From Rhynchonema sp. JSB1_4 (lineage: Eukaryota > Nematoda > Chromadorea > Monhysterida > Xyalidae): DNA of 64,000 nucleotides. The stretch is from the NCBI GenBank assembly GCA_030248065.1, contig JASAMV010003808.1, positions 17,186-81,185 on the forward strand. Direction: 5' to 3'. The first letter of the stretch is position 1; each line of letters starts with the position of its first letter. Shown here piece after piece: positions 47,095-59,838 of this stretch. The position numbers were made by a program, and so were the translations under genes. The notes below the pieces were generated by a model. That model was not told the origin of the DNA, ran no database searches, and saw only the letters and a program-made list of their open reading frames with translations.

Positions 47095-47799
47095 CAGGGT
47101 TGTTTAAAAAAAGTGGTTAATTAAAAAAAAATTTTTTGTTAAAAGAATTTTTTTTGAAACTCAGATTTTGCTTCTTTTTTTAATAAAAAAAGGTTGCCCA
47201 AAATGGGCTGAAATGTCCAAAAATGGCCTTTTTCGAGGCACAAAATTGGCACTTTTTTTGTGGACGGGACAATTTTTCCAAAATCGCGCCTGCGGCGCCC
47301 TGCATTGTCCCCAAATCCGTACAGGGATGCGCGGGGCTGGTCTTTTACAGTGATGTGGCACCACTAATGTACTACTACATGCTACTACACATGTATATAT
47401 GCAGGTCTGGTGCAAAACCGGGCGCGCAAAGTCGATCTGACGCGCAAGATTTGGGCTGCAATCGATATTTTGATGGTCGTATATCAGATATACGGCATTA
47501 GATGCATTAAAATACGTTGTACGGCATCCCACAATACATCAGAGTAATATCGTTGGTGAACTTCAACCTCAAACTGGTCGGAGACCATGGAATCTGCACA
47601 ATACTACCGGGTGTCACCACACAAGTTCGGCCTCAGGCGAAAATTTTTCAATTTTTGAAAAATATGTTGTATCGATTTCATTTATCCTGAAACGTAGTTT
47701 TGCAACACTTTTTCTAATAAAAAATTTTTTCGTGAAAAAAATCAAAAAAAATTTTTTTTAAAAAAAGCTCGTTAATTAAAAAAATTTTTTTCAACCCTG
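47095..47799. mobile_element. hAT MITE, copy 2
   Basis: 705 bp starting CAGGGTTG and ending CAACCCTG, flanked on both sides by GTCGTGCA (47087-47094 and 47800-47807). Nearly identical to 42790-43493. No transposase. Confidence 0.93.
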
Positions 47800-47999
47800 G
47801 TCGTGCATATGCACGGACCTTCGTACAAAATTCGGATGAAGCGATGCCTGACAGTTTACGGCGGATTTTCACTATTTTGTTGTTTAATTTAGCACTGAAC
47901 AAGTTTCAACAAAAGCAATTTATCACACACTTACTTGAGAGAAAGACACTGGTTAGAAGGCACCAGGTCATTGCCACTGGCACAATCCATCGACATTAA

Positions 48000-50137
48000 T
48001 CACAACTTAGAAACAGTTTTGTGGTAGAGAGTCGACAGTTGCGCATTATCGAGATCGTTAATTAGTTGATGCCACTTTTTAGCAGAACAGAAAATGATCT
48101 TTTTGCGATCGATTTGCGGCAAACTGGCGAGTAACGACTCCAGAACATCGACACCGTCGTCCAACGCTGGTAAATCGTCGAGTATTTGGTCGAACAACGC
48201 GACACAGCCATTACGGGGCATACGCCACACTGCGCGCTGCACACTGTCAATCTGACGTAATGAATGGGATTTGGTGGGGAATTGGTTTAGTTGGGTACTG
48301 CACACGGTGAATGCTATTCGCACACACACACACAAGGCAGGGTGTTGGGAAAAAACTCGTCCACCAGCACTGTTCGAAGTTTTCTTGGAATGCTGGTCAT
48401 GATTCGATGGACAATGAAAATCTTGACCACTATAGTCTGCGCTGGAGGACGAAAGTATTTGTCACTACTGCAGGTTTGTTTGGCCGACTTTTAAGGTCGG
48501 TCTTAGTTTTCCGCACGACTCATATCAAGCAATAGGTCGAAACTAGACGGGACCCGTGCCTACGGCCCGGCTACAGCGCCGCGCCCGTGCCGTGCCCCCC
48601 CCCCCCCCCCCACCCACACCCACCCAACCACACAACCCCCCCGGGGGGGAATTTGAGTGCGCGTGCATCATATTGTCTTCGGGCCAATTCGAACTGCAGT
48701 CTGGATGGCAACTACAACACAAGATGAACGCACCCTCTGTTCATGCGTGTCCAACAATCGTCTGCCTTCACTGAACGCTTCATACTTTCTGGCGGCCAAT
48801 CCCGCGCCCAACATGTCCGCCGGCGCGTGCAACATTTGTGATTCGGTGAATTTATGTCCGCGACCAATCAACAGGTCGTGCACCCATCGTACCAACAGAG
48901 GGGCGTTGTAGTCAATGGCGAATTGGAACAATGGTGTCAGATCTTGGTCGCGTGCGTGCATGATCGCCATCAGATAATCGTAGCCCTGGTCGCGCACGCG
49001 CTCGTATGGACTGCAGTAATGCGTGACATTTGCGTGACATTTTGAGTATACACCTTGGTCAAGTAGAAAAACGGTTCTGATCACGAGGTGATAGTCCCAG
49101 TGTGCACAATCCGAGTATGCATAATAATCCTGTCCAGTGCACAAACAAAAGCACCCACATGTCAGCAGCGACCACTTGTGTCATCGTTCGCATGAATGAC
49201 CTGACGAGATCGCTTGGGTGGGACATTATCGGATGACCCATGGTTGCCTCGGCACACCGAACGCACATCTCACGGTCACCTTGGCAAATCAGGCGGTTGA
49301 TTAGAAATCGAACACATCAGAAACCGAGTCTATAGGATTGCGGGAGAAAACTTTCGCAACGTGCTGTGTGGTGACGATATTTTTTCGACAGTCGTGGCCC
49401 GGTAGCAATCTTGGTGATCATCGCATCAGAACGGACCACGCTGAATTGATCTTGGTCACGTGACTTATATCTTTCGAAAGGACATTGTCTGGGAGCAACT
49501 TTAACGCTGTGCTTGAAGCTCGTGGCCCAGTGATTCTCGGGGAGATAACTTTTATCCCGACACCAATATCGACACATGCATCATCGGTTTCCGTCCAAAA
49601 AGTCCCAAAAGTCCGGACACAAAATAAGTACCCCAAGCCAAACAGACGCACCCAACATCAACGACAGCGTCGACATGATCCGGATGTCATCACCAGCGGC
49701 CGCCGTTGTGATTTCGCAGTCGATGTCGTTCGGGTCACGTGACCAGTCGTATGCCCACAGTTTCGAACGCTGACAAGTATTGACAAGACATGAAGTTAAT
49801 GGGACAAATATAAAAAATTAGTTTAAAAAACCACAATCAATGTTTATCGAAGTTCACCAACCACGCTTGCCAGCCAGTCCTGTTCTTGATCATCGGGCAT
49901 CAACTGCGCCCAGATAGCCTTCTGTCGCATGAATTTCGCCAAAACAACGATTTTGTCGGTCAAATGCGCTCGAATTTTCGGGCTTACAGGTAATCGCGAG
50001 CATTTTGCGGCCAAGCACGCATAGCTGGGCGTGTTTGTGGGGTTTTTCGCGATCAGACCCAGACAAATACTCGTTGAACACTGGCTTTTCAGGCAGATTG
50101 GCGAAGAATTTCCGTTATTCACGTTTTCATCGATCAT
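48000..50137 (-). CDS. Unrecognised multi-exon protein, mostly helical
   Basis: A first exon 50137-49862 (MIDENVNNGNSSPICLK start) joins in phase 0 to 49769-49652 (RSKLWAYDWSRDPNDIDCE). Further exons are supported by good frames near 49290-49190 (FLINRLICQGDREMCVRC), 49140-49050 (YYAYSDCAHWDYHLVIR) and 49010-48720 (RVRDQGYDYLMAIMHARDQD, then LVRWVHDLLIGRG). The last exon is 48251-48000 (D-rich, FDQILDDLPALDDGVD, ending TVSKL). There is no signal peptide or transmembrane helix, so an intracellular protein is likely. The segments look like paired amphipathic helices. I could not assign a family with confidence. Middle exon borders are approximate. Confidence 0.5.
48544..48652 (+). repeat. Dispersed GC-rich repeat end plus C-rich tract
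   Basis: GGGACCCGTGCCTACGGCCC and following bases match 41029-41075 and the inverse of 25324-25378, then a run of about 18 C and CCCACCCACACCC words to 48652. It lies in an intron of the gene at 48000-50137. Confidence 0.65.
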
Positions 50138-50977
50138 TTTGCAAAAATGGAAAAGAAAATTTCAGACACAGAAGTAATCTGACCGACCGCAAGGCCAAAC
50201 CAAACGTTTCAAAGTGTGCTGAGAACAAGGTATTATTTTTAACATTTTTCATGTCATCCGTGTATATGTGCGCGGCAAGCGTTGCGTAACCTGCAAGTTG
50301 CTGCGTACAGGCTGACTGGACGCTGTTCTGGGGTGTTACTGCGCTGCATGTTTTAGATGCTGAGCCTGCGCTCTATCGATCTTGTTTGTGTCGGTGTGTC
50401 AGCATTTGTGTACACACGTGTTACGTGCTCCAGACATGTTGTTGTTGGTGGGGTAAACAAACAACAATTCGAAATTTGAACATTTGGTGGCAGTGGCAGA
50501 CGTTTAATGATGTTTCATACATATGGTTAACTTACATGTATAGTCCATCTATCAGCTCATACACCAGCTAAAACACAGGATCCACTTCCAAAAAAAAAAA
50601 AACAACACCAAAAATACATATAATACGTGCTTACAGTATGGTATGTATTTGCAGTATTTTACGACCAAGACCACAATGTTCCATGTCATTTTTAAATGCG
50701 GCCCTTTTGAAAACGAACTCAAAGCTGCGTGAATCAGGACAACTGTGCAGAGCACGTATGGCCTGTGGGTATGCACAACGTATAACGTCAATGTTTGGTA
50801 TCATACGTGTAGAACTGGTATACCCAGCATTAGTTTTTAGAGTTATGGGCCCAGGTCATGTCTTGGGATGCGGTTCAATCTTAGATTTGGGTTCAGCCGA
50901 TGGTTGGATGGGTGCCTGAGCGGAAACACGCCAAATCCTAAACCATTGTTGGGTGCGCTGTGGATTTAATCGATGTT

Positions 50978-51844
50978 TCACGGGTCCTTGGTGTGATGGT
51001 CTTCGTTCTCGGACACTTCATATATGATCGAGTGTGCGCGCGAGGCCCATCGATTCTGTGACGTCATCCGTGCCACGGTCGTGTCCGACCACTTTTGTGG
51101 TCCGTCTATGACCGACGGCATCACATCGTGGCTTAACATGTTGAAATTTGGCAATGAGTTACGATGTTGTTGTTGTTGTTGAGCAGCATGTGCAGCAACA
51201 CCGATGAGCAAGGGTGCACCACCTGCACGACTGTCCAGTGGATGTGCGCCACCTTCCACGACGCAACGGTCACGGTGCAGCGCAGCGCTCATCATGCTGT
51301 CATCGTCGTTGGAGAGTTCAGTGGTTAGCGTTCTGCAGTGTGACAAAAAGGAAAACCATAGTTTGGGTTATTTGGTTCACGCAAGGTAGGCTCATAGGCA
51401 AAGACATCAACGCACATCGCCATCTCCTCCCTAATGCCATAGTACAGCATACATATTCTCGCGCTCATTCAGCGCTGCTTGAGTTGACGACCAAAATCGC
51501 GTTGGAGACAAAGCAATAGTCCGCAAGAGACCAACCTTAACGGCACACCATGCGATTTTTCGACGTCCCCAAAGTGTCGACATTCCCTGAACCTGAGCGC
51601 CAAATAGACGGCCACCAGACAGACGCATGCACACGATATGGCCATCACGAAGGACACGATCACCCTGGAAAATCAGGAAACACTTTGGTCACAATCAATA
51701 GGATATTAATCGGCTGCCAACGTGTTATCAAATTTCATGGAACTTTTTTTTTCAAAAGATCCTTCTCCCGGACATGCACACTCACCAAACGAGCACTAGC
51801 CACGCGGTGCTGAGCATGTTCTCGTTGAGCGTTGGATCATGCAT
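50978..51844 (-). CDS. Single-pass membrane protein with Gln-tract tail
   Basis: Three exons, 51844-51786, 51664-51536 and 51332-50978, join in phase 2 both times and give 180 codons. Either of two Met codons (51844 or 51817) may start it. A single long hydrophobic stretch (STAWLVLVWVIVSFVMAIS, then CACVCLVAVYLAL) is followed by Arg-rich residues and a cytoplasmic tail that contains SNDDDSMMSA, a QQQQQ run and a C-terminal EDHHTKDP. The N-terminal part is only 10-19 residues, so it is probably a signal-anchor or type III protein. The final codons overlap a GATGTTTCA motif (50971-50979). No family recognised. Confidence 0.6.
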
Positions 51845-53736
51845 TCGGCACAATAATCTACGAAATCCGCTCGAAAATGTTCACATGGAATTGTTTACCA
51901 CGGTTTCTTGCTTTGGCATGGCGCGCACTGAAACGGTCAACAAGTTTGCAAATGTCATGAGATAAAAGGTCAGACTTTACATATATATTCTATCGACGCT
52001 ATTCCATTATTCCATTATAAACAACATCACGCTGGGGCGAAGCTCAGGTTTTCTCGGCGGTGCTACAGGAGGGTTTAATGAAATCTGATTGCAGCCAGCT
52101 CCGAGCATGTGCAGCCTCTAACTTGTTGTGATTTCATTGTCCAATTATCAGGGAAAGTGAAAGCGGAACTGAGCACAAATCAAGGGACCCAACAATGCAC
52201 CTACTACATAATCACTCGTGCGGTGTCACTTGCAGTACAAAACTCGTTAGCAACTATGGCAGGTTATGCTCTTCAGTCAGACGTACGCGGTGGTGCGTAC
52301 GGGTACACGCAGTTCAAAACATGCACATCCGCCGTCTTATGCACTTATTGTGTACCGAAGAAATGCCATTCTGAACGTGCTTTAAGTCCATTAATTCGCG
52401 TTGGCCTGGCACCCAATCTTGTGATATACATGTGACAGGTGGAATCATAAGCAAGCAATTATACACTAAGCACAATTACATATTGTTTGTGCCAGACAAT
52501 TGAATGAAAAAAGTGGTACCCATTTTCATCACATGCCCGCAAGCAATTATGACTCATCCAATATTGGCCGCTAAAACAAGGGTTTGAATTTTACAAAAAA
52601 ACAATTCGTATCTCGATGACAAACTTCTGTGGAACAAGCATTGCAAGAGAACACAACTGTTGACAATACCGACACATGAGCGTGTGCGAACATTCTGAAA
52701 CTGTCAGAAGAGGAATGTTATTGGGTCTTTGAGTGAAACCCGATTAAATTACTGTACATAGGTGTTTACTTCAATCAGGTATGTATGTACGTACATACCT
52801 ATACTATAGAGACTGTTTCTTTGCAGCGGAAAACACCATCGTCACACCGGGAGTAATTAGCCATTCTTACCTTACCTTGGTACGTACACCGTCTCATATG
52901 ACCAACTCAAGCATTAATTAACCGAATACCTATACCTATGTATGTCAGCTATAAGCCGAAGCGCGCACTGAAGAAACGGCCACAATTGACGACGGCGTTG
53001 TTTATAACGACCAGGCTTTTGTATCAACGCGGTCATTTGTATTCCGTTGGTTACATGCAACCCGCACGGAAAAATGCGGTCACTGATGGATTTTTTTTGA
53101 ATTTGTGTGATCATTGAGAATGTGAAGAGAATCTCATCATATATCATTTTGTTTCGCATTAAGCTATATTTGAATGAACCTATGTATTATCTGTTATGTC
53201 TCTGGAGTTGCAACAGAGTTTGACAATAAGGAACCTGCAAGACATACACAGCAGCTCACTTGTTGAACGCTACCATGTGAATTCTTCGTAAAATGAGGAT
53301 CCACTTGTCAAATTTACTCATTTGCAAAAGTTTCATGGTTGAAATCCTCCCACGCGTAGGAATTCGTGATTATCAACCGAGCAATTACTTGAGGCTGCAA
53401 AAAACACGCCGCTGTTACAAAATGGCCACCTCGTGAACCAATGTTCTACCGTCTGTAGTTGGCTACTGCTTGCAAACTGATGTCCCATGCGACCGCGAGC
53501 GGTCGTGCTAATGGCTGCGTTTTTTATGCTTCATGAAGCTCCGGCAGCTTGAACGTGCATGCAAAATTAGAACGAATCCTATGTAATTGTGTATTTGCGC
53601 GTCAAAAACGTGCAGACGCGCAGATGCATTGTGAACACAAATGCGCGTCAGCGCAAACACGCATATATTGTGAAGCCAGCCTGCTCAGACAGAGCCGTGC
53701 GTGAGGCTGCAACTTCGCATTCACACGCGCCTATTA
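51845..53736. other. No gene recognised
   Basis: Intergenic. A perfect palindrome GGTATGTATGTACGTACATA (then CC) lies at about 52779-52800. Open frames such as 52109-52435 have no supporting features. Confidence 0.4.
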
Positions 53737-54000
53737 CAGTACCGGGTGCAATTCTAGGCTGAAAGTTGAAGTCGCGTGCACGCGCGTGCACGCGCGTGCG
53801 AAACAGTGCAAAGTATAGGCAAAAGTCGAAGTAACTTCGCGTGCACGCGCGTGCACGCACGTGCACGCGAAGTTTTGCGCGTGCGCTGGCGTGCGCTCCC
53901 TATGTTTTAGCACTAGGAAGTCGCGTGCACGCGCGTGCACGCCGCGTGCACGCGCGTGCACGCGACTTCAACTTTCAGCCTAGAATTGCACCCGGAACTG
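53737..54000. mobile_element. Mariner-like MITE with GTGCACGC core, copy 2
   Basis: Ends CAGTACCGGGTGCAATTC and the inverse (GAATTGCACCCGGAACTG), flanked by TA on both sides (53735-53736 and 54001-54002). The core is a near-continuous GTGCACGCGC array. Same family as 19200-19422. Confidence 0.82.
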
Positions 54001-54002
54001 TA

Positions 54003-54948
54003 CCTTGCCACTCAGTTTCGAATTATGAGTTCGAAAATCTGAAACCCTCAAGTGATTAATTAAAAGACAAGTTGGCGTCATTAATCAGTCGAAATGAAAA
54101 TTGAGAATAAGTCACGGGATCATGCACAACTGCGTCATTTATTCTCATGTCACACCGACAAAACGTCAGACACCCACAACAAATTTGGTAGGCTTTGGAA
54201 AATTAAAAACCGTGCATGGACAACATGACATACTGTATTTCGACGGCAACGCAAGTTCAATTCAAAACGGCACTTGGCTTTACAGTATGGTACACTGCTT
54301 GTTGCCCTCGTGGCAGCGTGTACGCTGATGATGAAAAAACAGCTGCCGCATTGCGAATGTCTGAGGCTGGAAAGAAGCCTTTCACATAATAGAAGATCCG
54401 CAGACGCGGAAAACACGGTTTCATATAATGATATTGTTGTTGTTGTTATCTTCACTGCAGTTTCATAGTGAAAAAAACAGGTCTAATTGAATAACAAGCT
54501 GTGTTGTATCGGAATGTTGTATATATCTTTACTCGTTCGTTCGGCTAATACTATTGTCGTGGACGCATGTCGTCGGCGCCGAGAGTCGACACAATCCAGC
54601 CCAAAGTGAGCGCAATAATTGTGCATTGAGTGGACTACTTGTGTCGACGACAGCAGAACAAGCCATTCGTTCGGATGGGTGCAGCACTACATAGTCCCCG
54701 TGAGAGAAACCAACTGTGCAGTGTATACGTTATAATGTCCGTCGTAACCATATCTGTCAGGTACCTTCAGGAAAGAGCAAGCGATAATGAACAAAAGGGA
54801 AGGTGTGGAATTTGTGCAGTTATACTGTAGCTGTTAGGTTTCGCACTGCAAGTCAACAACATACAGTATGTACATTTTCATACGTATAACCACAGAATTG
54901 TTGTAATATCGCAAAAGACTTTGAAGATCATCCATGCACACCAATGTT
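54003..54948. other. No gene recognised
   Basis: Intergenic between a MITE and the four-pass membrane protein gene. A short (TTG)n run at about 54435. Nothing else supported. Confidence 0.4.
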
Positions 54949-56301
54949 TCATCGATGGAAGCCGTACCCAAAGGCAAACACCGGTATCTGTACGGGCGGG
55001 TGAACAAAAGATGGTGCATAACGGTGAGCTGACATTTCGTTACGACGCCCATGCCCATCTCGATGGTGATGCTTGACGATGTGGGCATGCACTGGTTCAT
55101 AAAAATTGTTCTGCTGTGGTTGTTGTTGATTGATGTACAGGGGTGGCGGGGCCGATGGAATTGGAATGGGCTCTGGCGTCTGAATTCGCACTCGTCTTTT
55201 ACTGCTTGATCGTCGTTTCTTTTTGGTCGACTCCGATCTACCAGTTCGATGTGGCGGTATTGGTGGTGGGCTGTCGTCAAATTTGATGCTGTGATCTTGA
55301 TACTTGGACGTCAAAGGTGGTGGTGCCGCGATGGCCAGTGGCCCGCTAAAGTACGGCGGCTGCGACGACGAGCAGGGCACCTGTGAGCGACGAAAAAAAC
55401 GTTGTTATAGTTTTTTAAACAAAACACATCAATAAAACAATCAAAAATCGGTACCGTATCCAGTTTTCGCGTCAGTTTCAACTGTTCGTATTTGGAGATG
55501 ACAATGAAAATTAACAGAACCAGCACAAGCGTGAGACCAGCTTGGGCGCCTGTGATCACCGAAGGAATCGGCTGCAAAAGATGCGCATGTTGAAACTCAT
55601 TTTAAGGAATTGGTGACAAAAAAACCTCGCTTTACCTGTCTTGAATACAAGAGCACAGCGATCAGGTGCGTAATGTGTTTGGAGCAGACGATACAGCTGT
55701 GAATTATCCAAAATATCATCCAGCTGGGCTTCATCTGAACAACTATGGATGATATAAGAACACATTAAAGGGGTTCAGGATCTTGACACGAAAAATACGA
55801 TAAAAAGGAGACCAAAACGGACACACCTTTATGACGCCAACGACCATCTGAATCGATGCCAAGATTCCACCAAAATAGAAGATGAGATCGAACGTCCAAA
55901 TAGCCTCCCAGACTGGATTGATAACAAAGATTCAAAAAGAATTGACATAAATTTTTTGAAAACTTTATTAATGTCACAGGTCCGTCACTCACAAGTCGGT
56001 GTGAGACCGCGATTCATGAAGTTGCCTTTTTCGTGCAGCACAATTGCCCAACCGCTGTACACAATACCGGCGACGTAGGCGAGCTGCAATCGGAGTGAAA
56101 CAAGAAATGCAGTATTTTTGAAATTCAAAAAACAACTTCCCAAAGTCAAAGCTGACTGACCACAACAACAATCGACGCGGCGTAGCACCACTTGGCCAAA
56201 CTGTCCGTCTGCATCTGACGCTTGGTCTTTCCTGATATCCGAATGGCTTCGGGTTCGGTATGTTCGATGCGTTTCATCGCACGAGAGCGAAAATGCCGCA
56301 T
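54949..56301 (-). CDS. Four-pass membrane protein with Pro-rich, basic cytoplasmic tail
   Basis: Six exons give 321 codons with consistent phases: 56301-56161, 56083-55993, 55912-55827, 55734-55636, 55571-55455 and 55380-54949. The protein has a basic N-terminus, then four hydrophobic segments (ASIVVVLAYVAGIVYSG; LIFYFGGILASIQMVVGV; WMIFWIIHSCIVC; GLTLVLVLLIFIVIS). The 150-residue tail contains PPPIPPHR (a class II SH3-ligand pattern), KKKRRSSSKRR, PPPLY (a PPxY, WW-domain ligand pattern), a QQQPQQ run and His-rich stretches. N and C termini are probably cytoplasmic, like tetraspan adaptor proteins, but no known tetraspan signature (tetraspanin CCG, claudin WxxC) is present. Possible partners are SH3 or WW proteins; this is inference from motifs. 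Confidence 0.75.
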
Positions 56302-57128
56302 AAACGGGACGACAATGTTTCAGAAAAGTGATGAAACGCGGAAGTATATGTGGCTGAATAACAAAAAAACATTAATCGTCGTGTCTGCCTTGCGGGGAAA
56401 AGTTATCCATTTTGCAAACACACGCACGCCGTGGACAGCGCAACTTTCATGTGTGACCATCGAATCAAGATACATAATGGGAATACCGGTTTTTACGATA
56501 ATCGTGAGATCATAATTTTGCCGATAATTTCTGTACTATTGTTGATGATTAAGAACTAACTAGCTTGAAAAAAGACAGTATAAAACTGTGGGGTTTGACG
56601 ACTGTATACGAACCTTCTATTGATAACTGACTTTCTCGACAAAAGACTATACAGCAAAAAGAGTCTTATTGAAATGAAATAAAACAATTGATGACCATGT
56701 CGGTAATATCGTATCATTTTCGTCTACAAGCTTTTAAAAACAAATGCATGTATGCGACCCTTAACACCACGTTTTCAGTTGCCTTAGGGGAAATTGTAAT
56801 CGAGGATAGGTATACATATGTATGTATTGAATCCGACCAAAAATGACAGATTGAAGTTTCAACGTCCATTTGTTGAACTCATGCAAGTGGACCGGAACTT
56901 TTATTATGGTTTTTGTTTTAATCATGCGCGTGCACATTTACATGCATAGTTTTAACAACCACGACTTTTCGCAATTGTTTGATGTTTTCATTTCAGTTTG
57001 GTTCTAAATATTGTTGTTTAGTGAACGAGCGTGTTTCTTTTGGTTCGCACGTTGTGTTCAACGCAGCACACTTGCTGTACCCCCAGATGTTTGGAGTGCA
57101 TGCATCGACGCGTGCCACAATGTACTAT
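56302..57128. other. No gene recognised
   Basis: AT-rich intergenic DNA upstream of the four-pass protein gene; it presumably includes its promoter. No motif identified. Confidence 0.4.
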
Positions 57129-57418
57129 GTATAGGCAATCCGCCAGCTCATGGCACTCCACACACACAGGCTGCACGCTAAATTACTGCTGTCAATGAGT
57201 GCATCTACTTTTCGGCAGCTATCCGTTGAAACATCCCCAAATTTTGCGACAGTGCAGAGATGTGTTATGTCAAGCAGCTTATGAAGACCAGGTAATTTTA
57301 AAAGTCGGCCATCAAAGTATGGCACTCGCCCAAAGTGCACATCTTGTTTAGAAAATGTTGTGTGCTGCTGCATGCGCGCTGTGTATAAAAAGTGCCATGA
57401 GCCGATGGATTGCCTATA
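57129..57418. mobile_element. MITE family 1, copy 3 (inverted)
   Basis: Begins ATAGGCAATCCGCCAGCTCA and ends TGGATTGCCTATAC. The interior is the reverse complement of 2692-2981 and 40612-40895. Confidence 0.75.
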
Positions 57419-58287
57419 CATACCTCCACATGTACATACAGTTCTGTATGTCCGTATTCCGTACGATGCACGTGTCATGTCGGTATCTAATGCGTGAAGT
57501 TTTGACGAAGTTCCACATGAATAATCCATTAACGAAAACATACACGCATATTGTGGTACGGCCCAAACTGAACAAAAAAACCATATGCGAAACACCAGGT
57601 TTGGTTTAACATGGTGTTATTGTTTCTTGCATTTGCAGCATAATCACGCGTGCGACAGAATTTTAACGACTTCCTGACAATAATAAATTGCTACTGACGC
57701 CCCCGAGCACGGAAGGGGATGCGCCGACAAGTTCAATGGCAATAACAAAAGTGCGCATCAGCCCTTGCGTTATAAACTTTCAATCCCCAAATCCATTTAT
57801 TTTATTCATAAAGTAATAAACGTAAAATTTTCGGCACCCATGTGTTTCGTACGAACCCTTTTCTGCTCATCTGTTTTTACGTCCTGATGAGTCGTCGATC
57901 AACCAGTTTTTCTTGCGCAAAAAATACGTGACCTACAGCACAACAACCCGTTTGAAGAATGTTTTCATTCAATTTTGCGCCACGGTGTCAAATTTAGTGT
58001 AATCTTAATATCCGGAAGCGAGACGCGTGTCATTATGATGGATCAGTGCGTGTCGGCACAAGCAAACACCACGGGCGGGGGAGGGGGCGACAGTTGCGAC
58101 TGTCTGACACTAAACTTGAGTCAGACAGAAAAATAATTGGAGCATCAACTTGAAGAGGGTTCCGAAAGTAGCTTAGTGTGGGCGGAAACGATCGCAAAAC
58201 TGGGACGTTTGTGGGCAAAAAATACGTCGGGAAGAAATATGCCCTACAGTATCCATTCTATCAAGAGTGCGTCAATTGGCTTCGTTT
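57419..58287. other. No gene recognised
   Basis: Intergenic; nothing supported apart from a G-rich stretch (GGGCGGGGGAGGGGG) at about 58073-58088. Confidence 0.4.
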
Positions 58288-58295
58288 GCTCCAGG

Positions 58296-58808
58296 CAGGG
58301 TTGGGCAAAAAAAACGACGGCGTTTTTTCTTAAAAAAACGACGTTTTTTTAAAAAAAAACGCCTGGGTCGTTTTTCGTTTTTTTTAAATCCTGAATTTCC
58401 TTGATTTTCCCTGATTTTTCAGGGAAAGTACCCTGATTATCAAGGAAAATCAATTTTTTGTCCCATTTTTTTCAAAAAATTTTCAACCAAATTTTACTTT
58501 GTCGAGATACGTCGATATACGGAGTTTGACTTTCAATGATGACCCCGGCCAAAGTTGGTCCCATGATGCATGTCTGATATGGGATCTTAGCAACTCGCTG
58601 GAAAAGGGTTGAAACCCGTTTATTTTGCCTCAGAACACATAGAATTACTTCATTTAACCACGTTTTCTTCCCAACATGAGCGTTTTCCAATTTTTTTGGT
58701 GGCATATTTTGGTCATCTGGGCATTTAAAAAAAAACGTTTTTTTTTTAAAAAAACGTTTTTAAAAAAAAAACGATTTTTTGGAAAAAAACGTTTTTTGCC
58801 CAACCCTG
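58296..58808. mobile_element. hAT-like MITE with CAGGGTTGGGC ends
   Basis: 513 bp starting CAGGGTTGGGCAAAAAA and ending with the inverse, flanked on both sides by GCTCCAGG (58288-58295 and 58809-58816), a perfect 8-bp target duplication. Both ends are runs of A with AACG or CGTT words. It shares only the first 8 bases with the MITEs at 42790 and 47095, so it is a separate family. Confidence 0.92.
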
Positions 58809-58816
58809 GCTCCAGG

Positions 58817-59838
58817 GAACTACCGTCGCCGTGCCAGTTATGGCAGGCAAGAAAAAAACATAATAATATATTCTGGCGATTTGGTAAGTCGTATTCCGAT
58901 GGCTTTTCGCCTGAAGGTTAGTTTACCATACGCCTCGTGAAAATTCAGCGTCATGTGTGCTTGCAGATTCATTGCGTACAAACGCATTGCACTGTAGATC
59001 TTTGCATGTTGACCTGCCTAATGTGCATTCGGTGGTTCAGTTGTCCATTCAAGGTTCATGTGTGAAAAAAACTGACCTGATAGTGCCGCCGCCTTGCTTA
59101 TAGCGCACAAGTGCTGAACAAAGCACCCAAGGCTGGCACGGTTAATCTGATGTTTCACGTGAATACAGACACAATCAGGAAGCAGCGAAACAAACTACAA
59201 TTGTTGTAAGCTCCCGCCGATCACGTCTCATGTAGAGTTGTGTTTTCGTGCTAGTCGTTACTTGCTCTGATGACTGCCACTTGAATGTCAACTTGAATCA
59301 GGATTGACGCAAGCAGCAATCGAGGTGGCGTCAGGCCAAATGTTGCTGAAATAGTGTCCTCATGCGTCGTTGGTTTGATGACGAAAAAGTACACACGTAT
59401 GTCACAAGCGAGGAAAAACAAGTGCGTAATCAGTAGCCATTTTGATTGTGCTAATTTGCCCCGACCAAACTGGCCAGTGTGACCACCAGAAAATAGACGC
59501 ACGTCAAATAGAAAAATAACATCGTCACCTATTCGTATAACTGTTAGGAATTCCGTCAGGAACCCTTTTAGCAGTAAATCTGTGAACGCACGCACTCAAA
59601 GCACAAAAAAAACACGGCCACCCGACATTTTCGTCGTGTTTCCAACGTTACCCACACCCACACACGGTTAACTTTTGAGTATTTGGATATCATCAGCACT
59701 TTACTTATAGGTAAATGTGTAATACCACGTGCTTGACGATTCAAATAGCACTAAAGCTCATTTTGCAGAGCAGACTTTGCATCAAACCCATCATTTCAGA
59801 CAGTAATACATATTGTTAAACATCAGCCAGTCAGCACG
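58817..59838. other. No gene firmly recognised
   Basis: A minus-strand frame at 59595-59251 is open for 114 codons and fairly hydrophobic, but it starts without an ATG and has no clear splice partners, so I do not call it. The rest is intergenic. Confidence 0.35.

Noticed and set aside
48668..49144. Assignment of the 48-50 kb gene to a vacuolar sorting (VPS/SPE-39-like) family
   Set aside because: The helical texture is suggestive, but I found no motif specific enough to name it.
59251..59595. Hydrophobic 114-codon minus-strand frame
   Set aside because: No ATG at the start, no splice partners and no recognisable motif; it could be real but I cannot support it.
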